A stretch of 35,008 nt of DNA from Nitrosopumilales archaeon (lineage in GTDB: Archaea; Thermoproteota; Nitrososphaeria; Nitrososphaerales; Nitrosopumilaceae), in the NCBI GenBank assembly GCA_016838845.1, contig JAEHKV010000143.1, positions 1 to 35,008 on the forward strand, in the 5' to 3' direction. This document shows, in pieces, positions 29,618-35,008 of this stretch. Both the position numbers and the translations under genes were made by a program. Positions within the stretch are counted from its first letter, which is position 1, and the number at the start of each line of letters is the position of its first letter. Below the pieces are notes generated by a model. The model was not told where the DNA came from and ran no database searches. It was given only the letters and a program-made list of their open reading frames with translations.

Positions 29618-29844
29618 TTAGTTACACGTAAAGTGATAGTAGTTCGAATTTTTTCTAACTTTCTAATCTTAGTTGTTATTAGATCATCCATTTTTGTAGA
29701 ATCTTCTGTTTCGGCTTCGATAACGATGTCATAGTCACCATAAGTAATTATCACATTTTTTATTTCAGCAATATCCCTAAGTTTGGAAGAAAGGTCATGC
29801 TCAGTTCCAATTTCACATACGATCAAGATGTATGCTTGTTCCAT
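29614..29844 (-). CDS. Stand-alone Lrp/AsnC effector (RAM) domain protein
   Basis: 76 residues matching only the ligand-binding half of Lrp/AsnC regulators: beta-alpha-beta-beta-alpha-beta order with AYILIVCEIG, LRDIAEIKNVIITYGDYDIV and KIRTTITLRV. There is no helix-turn-helix. Such single RAM proteins bind amino acids or form oligomers with full-length Lrp proteins. The GDYD turn where effectors bind is present. It lies 58 nt downstream of TruD, same strand. Confidence 0.85.
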   Translation of the reverse strand: MEQAYILIVCEIGTEHDLSSKLRDIAEIKNVIITYGDYDIVIEAETEDSTKMDDLITTKIRKLEKIRTTITLRVTN

Positions 29845-29901
29845 ACTATCAAAATCTGATGGCTTTTCACTTCTAATTAATTATTGCGGAGCAACAATCT
29901 G

Positions 29902-31095
29902 TTAAAACCTTGATCCAATTGGATCAGTTGGTTTCATTATCTCGCGTAAAAGTATAGTAGCAAATGAACCTCTAGATAGTGAAAAAGATATGATGTTTTC
30001 CTTAACTGAATAATTTGTACAATGAATTGAACTGTTTCTGTATCCTCCTTCATTACTTACCTCTTGTATTTCTTTAAAGTAAAAGTCCTTTGTGGTAATT
30101 TCCTCATCTTGAAGAATTTGTGAGATATAATAATGAAATCGTGTTTTTTTATAATAAGAATAACCTACAAGAGGGATTGAAAGATTTTGATCTAATCCTT
30201 TTTCGTATTTTCCAAGAATTCCGTTTTTGTCATAGCAAACATCACCTTCTTGTGGAGTAAATAGTTCTTCATCATTCTCAAATGCCATGCAGAGTGTTCT
30301 GTTAAATAGAAAAGATTGATATGATTGCACAAAAAAACGTCGAATTGAAATCGGTAACGCCCTAATTGCTTTGAGATGGTCATTGTGGTTAATCATTTCA
30401 GAAACTACAATTTTTTCAAGATCCATTTGTGGGGGAATTTCTGAGACAAGTTCCTTAAAATTAGATTCATCAGCCAATCTCTTCCGTAAATCTATGTTTC
30501 TAGAATCATATTCGCTGGTAAACGAGAGAAGCAATCTGACTGCCTCTGGGAAATTACGCTGTAAAATGGCCTTACCTACTAAATGAGTTACAGGCCTTGA
30601 TGAGCCAAATCGTTGGTAACCATAAAAATTCAAAATTTTATCATAATCATTAAACTGGGAAGGGTTAGATGTTGGCTCTGAAATTTTGATTGTAAAATGG
30701 TTTCCAATCATATCCTTTTTTGTCAATGGTTTTTTTACAAATCCAACTTTTTCAATGGAAAATTTTTTTGTTGAAAAATTTTGAATTATTTTTGATTTCT
30801 TCATAGAACACACATATTGTTCTGTAATTGCAGATGCGTCCTTTAATCCAAGAGATTTTAATCGCATTCCTGTTTTGTGGAAAACATCTTTTAAGGCATG
30901 ATTTGTGTCGATGTTTTGTTTTTTTAGTTTGTAAACTGCATAACCGTCATTTTGTTTTATTAAAGACATGGTCTTGTCAGAAAGAATTTCAGAAACCAAA
31001 AAATCTTCTGCATTTTGACGAATTTTTCCGCCACATCCCTCTGATGATGTAGAATAAATTGAAATTCCTATATCAGTATCTATTTTTGGGATCAC
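29902..31095 (-). CDS. truD: tRNA pseudouridine synthase TruD
   Basis: 397 residues. TruD makes pseudouridine-13 in tRNA. The catalytic Asp86 lies in the family motif GLKDASAITEQYV (83-95); NFYGYQRFGSSRPVTHLVG (about 169-187) is the second signature. The N-terminal GGKIRQNAEDFLVSEI is also typical of the family. The ATG at 31095 overlaps the stop of the upstream propeller gene by 4 bp (ATGA), so the two are translationally coupled. Archaeal TruD/Pus7 proteins are usually of this length. Confidence 0.92.
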   Translation of the reverse strand: MIPKIDTDIGISIYSTSSEGCGGKIRQNAEDFLVSEILSDKTMSLIKQNDGYAVYKLKKQNIDTNHALKDVFHKTGMRLKSLGLKDASAITEQYVCSMKKSKIIQNFSTKKFSIEKVGFVKKPLTKKDMIGNHFTIKISEPTSNPSQFNDYDKILNFYGYQRFGSSRPVTHLVGKAILQRNFPEAVRLLLSFTSEYDSRNIDLRKRLADESNFKELVSEIPPQMDLEKIVVSEMINHNDHLKAIRALPISIRRFFVQSYQSFLFNRTLCMAFENDEELFTPQEGDVCYDKNGILGKYEKGLDQNLSIPLVGYSYYKKTRFHYYISQILQDEEITTKDFYFKEIQEVSNEGGYRNSSIHCTNYSVKENIISFSLSRGSFATILLREIMKPTDPIGSRF

Positions 31096-32684
31096 GATTC
31101 AATTGTAAGGGTGATGTATTTTGAAATTGTAACCTCATCAGTTTGTGCACCAATAAGGATTTTGTGAGAAGTAGCTAAAGCATTTTCATCAATAGTGATC
31201 GAAGTTTGTATTATGCGTGGTCCGTCAAAATCAAGTTGAAATTGAGTGACATCAGTTTCTATCATAATATCAGAAAATCCTTCAGTATCAGCAGTAATCA
31301 CTTGGACAATTGGGATATCGTCATTAGTGAGTGGTATTACTTGTAAAGTAAGTGTAATAGTTTCGCCTTTTCCCAAACTTATTTGAGTGTTATCCAGTTC
31401 TACTTTGAAAGGAAGTTGTACTGAAGTATCTAGAACACCAATATTGTTTTCAACCCATTCCGTAAACCAAATCTTGCTTCCATCAATGGTAAAATCAAAA
31501 ATCTGAGCCAAACCACAGTCTTTGATTTGTTCACAATCGGCCCAATTAGGATTCTTAGATGGGGCCACATATTCAGTTAGAGTTTCTATTTTTGGATCAA
31601 ATATGGCTATTCTGTTTGCGGTTTGTTCATTGAAAACCAATCTGTCATTCTCATCAAGAGTAATCCAATATGGTCTAGTGACTGGGTTTTTGATTAACCC
31701 AGAAGCATTACCATATGTAGAAATTGTTGGGTCAGATGTGACATATTTTGTAAAACTCTTGGTTCCAGGATCAAAACTAAAGAAATAGCTACTTGATGTC
31801 TCTGCTAACCAAATTTTTCCATCCGAATCCACAGCAACTCCATTTGGTGTGTTTAAACCAAGAGGGAGTGGGACTAATCGAAGAAAATTGAATAGTGGTG
31901 GTAAAGAACCTTCAGAATTAGATAGGGAAGTAAAAAAGTCTTCTTGATCGAATCGAACCAAAACTCCATCCTGTTGAAAAATCCAATTCGTATACCACAA
32001 ATTATCATCTGAATCAATTGCAAATCCACCAGTGGCAGAGTTTGGAACTGGTGAAGGTAGACTCACGTAAGTTAACTCTTCACTTGATTGAGCTGCATCT
32101 AAGAATGTAATTTTATTTCCAGTAAAGTCGTTCACAATAACTTGGGAACCTACTACCTGTAGTCTTTGTGGTAGAGATTCGCCCTCGGTAGGAAAGTTAA
32201 ATCTCTGATAATTTTCATCTTGAATTGAAAATTTCCAAACAGAATCAAATGCGTCATCAGTGTACCAAATAGAACCATCAGAAGAATAATCCATTCCCCA
32301 CATCATTGATCTTGCATTCTCTGGCCAAGTTGGGTTTTCATACTCGGTGAAGGTTTCAGTTGTTGAATCGAATTTTGCAATATTACCAGTGTTTGTTTCC
32401 GCAAACCACACGTTTCCTTGTGGGTCAGTTGTGATTGCTAAAGGTTGAGTACAGTCTGTTGGAATTTTATACTCTTTGACATATGCATTTGATTTTGCAC
32501 TACCAGTTCCACAAAATTGGGCTCTTATTTCATCAGGAAAGTTGTCAGCCGGGGTGCCAGTAATAGTCATCTCTGATTCTGAATCAGATGGGGAAAAGCC
32601 TTGCATTGATGCTGATGCTCCCCAAAATAGTAACAAACCGCCTATTGCTACAAAAAAAATCATTCCTTTTGTTTGTTTTTTCAC
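31092..32684 (-). CDS. Exported Vgb/SMP-30-like beta-propeller protein
   Basis: 530 residues. Residues 8-27 form a signal peptide or N-terminal anchor (MIFFVAIGGLLLFWGASA). Then come about six propeller blades of the virginiamycin-B-lyase type: GNVWFAETNTGNIAKFD, GSIWYTDDAFDSVWKF, DNLWYTNWIF, GKIWLAETSSSYFFSFD, NDRLVFNEQTANRIAIFD and SKIWFTEWVENNIGVLD. A C-terminal beta-sandwich (about 425-530) closes it. True streptogramin lyase activity is unlikely in this setting; more likely a surface binding protein. It is coupled with truD by a 4-bp overlap. Confidence 0.82.
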   Translation of the reverse strand: MKKQTKGMIFFVAIGGLLLFWGASASMQGFSPSDSESEMTITGTPADNFPDEIRAQFCGTGSAKSNAYVKEYKIPTDCTQPLAITTDPQGNVWFAETNTGNIAKFDSTTETFTEYENPTWPENARSMMWGMDYSSDGSIWYTDDAFDSVWKFSIQDENYQRFNFPTEGESLPQRLQVVGSQVIVNDFTGNKITFLDAAQSSEELTYVSLPSPVPNSATGGFAIDSDDNLWYTNWIFQQDGVLVRFDQEDFFTSLSNSEGSLPPLFNFLRLVPLPLGLNTPNGVAVDSDGKIWLAETSSSYFFSFDPGTKSFTKYVTSDPTISTYGNASGLIKNPVTRPYWITLDENDRLVFNEQTANRIAIFDPKIETLTEYVAPSKNPNWADCEQIKDCGLAQIFDFTIDGSKIWFTEWVENNIGVLDTSVQLPFKVELDNTQISLGKGETITLTLQVIPLTNDDIPIVQVITADTEGFSDIMIETDVTQFQLDFDGPRIIQTSITIDENALATSHKILIGAQTDEVTISKYITLTIES

Positions 32685-32742
32685 AACTCAAAATTTTGAA
32701 ATTCCTTGTTATATCTCATTCCAATGAGAATGTTCTAGAATG

Positions 32743-33087
32743 TTAAAGTAATTTCAAATCACCAGTGACTTTATTGATAAGATCTTCTGGAGCTGGCCCC
32801 AACGAAATACAAGTCGTTGTTCCTGGAGCGATTTGCGTATGTCCTGCATCCGTTACTTCGGACCAAGGGATATTTAATGAAATTGCGTGTTCTTTTACTT
32901 CTTCTAATTTTTTCATACTATTTACTTTGACAACAACTTTTTCCTGTCCGCCCCACCATTCATCAAACCAATCAGGATGAGACTTTCTGACATGCTCCGC
33001 ACCCAATACAGATGCATGGCCTACTTGGGCAGCAATTTTTCCTTTTCCCATATCTAGGTCAGTTCTTACTACAATGACTTGTTTCAT
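32743..33087 (-). CDS. pth2: Peptidyl-tRNA hydrolase, archaeal type (Pth2)
   Basis: 114 residues from the ATG at 33087 (MKQVIVVRTDLDMGKGKIAA), the usual family start; ATG 33096 and 33108 are in-frame alternatives. Pth2 frees tRNA from stalled peptidyl-tRNA. Signatures: KGKIAAQVGHAS with the catalytic-site Lys and His, and the C-terminal DAGHTQIAPGTTTCISLGPA. Length is that of the family. It is separated by 58 nt from the propeller gene and lies in a run of minus-strand genes. Confidence 0.93.
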   Translation of the reverse strand: MKQVIVVRTDLDMGKGKIAAQVGHASVLGAEHVRKSHPDWFDEWWGGQEKVVVKVNSMKKLEEVKEHAISLNIPWSEVTDAGHTQIAPGTTTCISLGPAPEDLINKVTGDLKLL

Positions 33088-33151
33088 GTTAGGCATATTC
33101 AATACCAATTAACAAGTGTAATGAAAAACTTTTGATCACAATAAAATCTAG

Positions 33152-33349
33152 TTAATTTATACGTGTAAATATCGAATCTAGTTTTGAATTAATAGAATCA
33201 TCTGTTTTGAAGGAATTGTCAAGCAGATGGCCTACGATGCTTGAAACGCTAATTGCTCTGTTTTTTTCTATAATCATATCAGCTTGTTTATTTTTAAGCA
33301 TAGAAAGAAGTTTTTCATCAAGTGAGATTGTGATTCTTTTCATACTCAT
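33152..33349 (-). CDS. Ribbon-helix-helix DNA-binding protein (CopG/Arc-like)
   Basis: 65 residues: MSMKRITISLDEKLLSMLKN is a typical RHH strand plus first helix, followed by the turn and second helix (AISVSSIVGHLLDNSF). ATG 33343 may be the true start, giving MKRITIS. Small dimeric regulators of this type often control their own operon or form toxin-antitoxin pairs, but no toxin gene is adjacent. Confidence 0.8.
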   Translation of the reverse strand: MSMKRITISLDEKLLSMLKNKQADMIIEKNRAISVSSIVGHLLDNSFKTDDSINSKLDSIFTRIN

Positions 33350-33428
33350 TAGAAATCACCGTGTTTTTCCATACTAAAAAAATGCCTCCGAACTTCCACA
33401 GTGAATTGAAATTCCATATGATCTTTTA

Positions 33429-33593
33429 CTAAGAGTCATCTGAAACCTCAACCCCCAACCCTGTGGCGTCATATACTACATACGACTGATTTTGATATAT
33501 CGAGTATGGAAGATCATAGGATTTTGCTGTTCCATTTTGGTCAATTTCGTTTGAATGTAGCCTTTGAATTAAATAATTGCATAAAAAATACAA
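33429..33593 (-). pseudogene. Coding-like fragment without a convincing start
   Basis: A 54-codon open frame ends ...NGTAKSYDLPYSIYQNQSYV then VYDATGLGVEVSDDS. The 45 C-terminal residues read like an extracellular beta-rich domain with ordinary codon use, but the only start (TTG 33593) lies at the beginning of the divergent flavoprotein gene and gives an odd N terminus (YFLCNYLIQRL). It could be a small real gene or the 3' remnant of a lost gene. No homologous stretch is seen in the window. Confidence 0.3.
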
Positions 33594-33596
33594 ACT

Positions 33597-34733
33597 ATGA
33601 ACTACGATGTTGTAATAGCTGGAGGAAGTGTTGCAGGATTATTTTGCGCTAGAGAAATTGCTAGAAATGGACACAGTGTACTTGTTTTGGAGGAGGATCA
33701 TGAAATAGGCACTCCTGAACATTGTGGCGGATTAGTTAGCCTATCAGCATTAGATGAATTAGGAATAATTCCACACAGTAAAACTTTTGAACACTTGATA
33801 GATTCCGCCCAAGTTTTTGCCCCAAATGGGGATAGCTTTACCATAAACTCGAAAAAGCAAAAGGTTGCAGAAGTAAATAGAAGAGAGTTAGACAAGCAAA
33901 TAGCACATCAGGCCCAAAAAAATGGCGCAGATATCAAAGTAAAAACAAGTTTTCAGGGTCTTACAGAAGAGGGAGTAAGGACAAGTGATGGCGATATTAA
34001 ATGTAAAATTGTTGTTGATGCAAGGGGAGTGTCATCCCTCATTAACAAAGATAGAGATGGTATTCTTTCATCTGCTCAATATGAGATTTATTCAGATTGG
34101 ATCAAGAAAGACAAAGTAGAAGTTTATTTTGATCAAGAAAAATATCCTGGTTTTTTTGCATGGGTTATTCCTTCTAATGATGGTGTGGGAAAGGTGGGGG
34201 TAGCAGGAAAAGGGATAAGAGCAGCTCAAGTTCTAGAAGAATTTCTTTCAAAGAAAGGAAAGTTTTCCATAATAAGAAAAATTTTTGCTCCAATTTGGAT
34301 CAAAGGTCCAATTGACAATTTTGTATCTGATAAGTTGGTAATAATTGGAGATGCAGCTGGGCAATCAAAACCAACAACAGCTGGAGGGATTTTTTCTTGT
34401 GGATTTGCTGGAATTCTGGCTGGACAGGCTATAGCAAAATATTTAGAGACTGGAAAAAAATCTGCGCTCCAGGAATATCAAAAAAAATGGAAGGAAAAAT
34501 TTGGAAAAGAGTTTGAAAAACAATTATTTGCAAGAAAATTACTTGAAAGATTAGATAATCAAACAATTAACAAGTTGTTCGAATCAGTTACCCCAGAAAT
34601 AACTAAAGAGATTTCAGAAAATGATGATTTTGATTTTCATACTGGTTCAATAATAAAACTTCTTGGGATAAAAGGATCTATCAAAACAGCTCAAACTCTT
34701 ATTGGTAGTGAAATCAAAAAACTCCTATCGTAA
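33597..34733 (+). CDS. Geranylgeranyl-reductase-family FAD-dependent oxidoreductase
   Basis: 378 residues. An N-terminal FAD-binding fold (VVIAGGSVAGLFCAREIARN; GGSVAG at 9-14), acidic E32-E33 after the second strand, PEHCGGLVS (40-48, the family Cys), DARG at 141-144 and GDAAGQSKPTTAGG (251-264). In archaea such enzymes saturate isoprenoid chains of ether lipids, for instance digeranylgeranylglycerophospholipid reductase; which substrate this paralogue uses is not readable. ATTAAATAATT lies about 26 nt before the ATG (leaderless). It is a stand-alone gene. Confidence 0.9.
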   Translation: MNYDVVIAGGSVAGLFCAREIARNGHSVLVLEEDHEIGTPEHCGGLVSLSALDELGIIPHSKTFEHLIDSAQVFAPNGDSFTINSKKQKVAEVNRRELDKQIAHQAQKNGADIKVKTSFQGLTEEGVRTSDGDIKCKIVVDARGVSSLINKDRDGILSSAQYEIYSDWIKKDKVEVYFDQEKYPGFFAWVIPSNDGVGKVGVAGKGIRAAQVLEEFLSKKGKFSIIRKIFAPIWIKGPIDNFVSDKLVIIGDAAGQSKPTTAGGIFSCGFAGILAGQAIAKYLETGKKSALQEYQKKWKEKFGKEFEKQLFARKLLERLDNQTINKLFESVTPEITKEISENDDFDFHTGSIIKLLGIKGSIKTAQTLIGSEIKKLLS

Positions 34734-34758
34734 TGTGACTGTATTTTTCCAAGGAAGG

Positions 34759-34766
34759 TATAAATT
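34759..34766 (+). promoter_or_regulatory. TATA box for the zinc-ribbon / aEF-1beta operon
   Basis: TATAAATT is centred 27-28 nt before the ATG at 34790, a textbook position for a leaderless archaeal message that probably covers both following genes. Confidence 0.55.
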
Positions 34767-34789
34767 CGGTCTGTAAAGAATCGGGGATA

Positions 34790-34969
34790 ATGTCTTCTAC
34801 TATATCACTTCCAGTATGTAGTTGCTGTCACAGAAATATTATGCCTAATGACAAGTGCGTAAAATTTGACTGTCCTAGCTGTGGTTCCGTGCTGATTTGG
34901 AGATGTCAAAGTTGCAGACAGGCAGCCAGAAATTATACATGCAGTTCATGTAACTTTTTGGGGCCTTAG
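34790..34969 (+). CDS. Zinc-ribbon protein of the HVO_2753-like / DUF1610 family (59 aa)
   Basis: MSSTISLPVCSCCHRNIMPN, DKCVKFDCPSCGSVLIWRCQ, SCRQAARNYTCSSCNFLGP. Four CxxC-type knuckles (10/13 region, 28/31, 39/42, 51/54) make two zinc sites. Length (59) and neighbour match the archaeal family of small two-zinc proteins encoded next to elongation factor 1-beta. The stop is followed after 3 nt by the next ATG, so the two genes form an operon. Suggested role: RNA- or ribosome-associated. Confidence 0.85.
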   Translation: MSSTISLPVCSCCHRNIMPNDKCVKFDCPSCGSVLIWRCQSCRQAARNYTCSSCNFLGP

Positions 34970-34972
34970 AAA

Positions 34973-35008
34973 ATGGCTCAGCTTTCGGTTACCGCTCAAA
35001 TAGTTCCA
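34973..35008 (+). CDS. Start of elongation factor 1-beta (partial, runs off the window)
   Basis: Only 12 codons are present: MAQLSVTAQIVP. The beginning resembles archaeal aEF-1beta, the nucleotide exchange factor of aEF-1alpha, and in many archaea this gene directly follows the 59-residue zinc ribbon, as here (3-nt gap). The call rests on this synteny plus the short N terminus. Confidence 0.6.
   Translation, partial: MAQLSVTAQIVP

Noticed and set aside
31092-32684. Annotation of the propeller as a true streptogramin B lyase
   Set aside because: The blades resemble Vgb, but such propellers are widespread and a signal peptide plus extra C-terminal domain argue for another role.

Overview
The window reads as a chromosomal stretch of an ammonia-oxidising archaeon-like member of the Nitrososphaerota (Thaumarchaeota), most likely a Nitrosopumilales relative. 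The reasons are: AT-rich DNA; mostly leaderless genes with a TATA-like box about 25-30 nt before ATG, GTG or TTG starts; archaeal housekeeping genes (Pth2, TruD, geranylgeranyl-reductase-type flavoprotein, a 59-residue zinc-ribbon gene followed directly by a probable aEF-1beta start); a response regulator with a thaumarchaeal zinc-type output region; and secreted proteins with the thaumarchaeal C-terminal repeat that begins IPSWIKNNAGWW. No tRNA, rRNA, CRISPR array or transposase gene was found.

Layout. (1) 1-1900: a tiny membrane ORF, then a secreted subtilisin-like protease lying between direct repeats. (2) 1921-9512: a signalling island with two cytosolic PAS histidine kinases, an HxlR-like winged helix fused to a receiver domain, stand-alone and double receiver proteins, and two class III nucleotidyl-cyclase-homology proteins. 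One cyclase appears to lack a metal-binding Asp. A 360-bp receiver cassette occurs twice. (3) 9734-16716: a hypothetical gene, then a tightly packed operon of a processive family-2 glycosyltransferase carrying two half-LIM zinc modules, a secreted tandem polysaccharide-deacetylase protein whose second domain has lost its active site, and a secreted pentapeptide-repeat beta-helix protein. The gene set resembles PNAG-type (Pga/Ica) exopolysaccharide synthesis and de-acetylation. (4) 16761-22366: a receiver/zinc-ribbon regulator, a DUF255 (YyaL/SSP411-type) thioredoxin-fold protein, and a secreted protein with 19 thrombospondin-type-3 calcium-binding repeats. (5) 22386-28806: an MDR alcohol dehydrogenase, several small zinc or helical proteins, membrane proteins, and two secreted proteins, one behind a 22-bp palindrome. 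(6) 28893-35008: small membrane proteins, a stand-alone Lrp/AsnC effector domain, TruD, a Vgb-like beta-propeller, Pth2, a ribbon-helix-helix protein, a geranylgeranyl-reductase-family flavoprotein, a zinc ribbon and the start of aEF-1beta.

The most unusual non-coding signal is a dispersed intergenic element with the core ACATTTGATACGAACTGT. Eight copies were found, all on the + strand, at both ends of the window (1-9 kb and 26-29.4 kb). In four copies the core is followed by its own near reverse complement, giving a 41-92 bp hairpin or TIR-like unit. It looks like a MITE-like element or a small structured RNA family.

Many start codons were moved inward from the longest open frame where a TATA box, signal peptide or family start supported it. 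Functional calls rest on motifs read by eye; no database search was possible.
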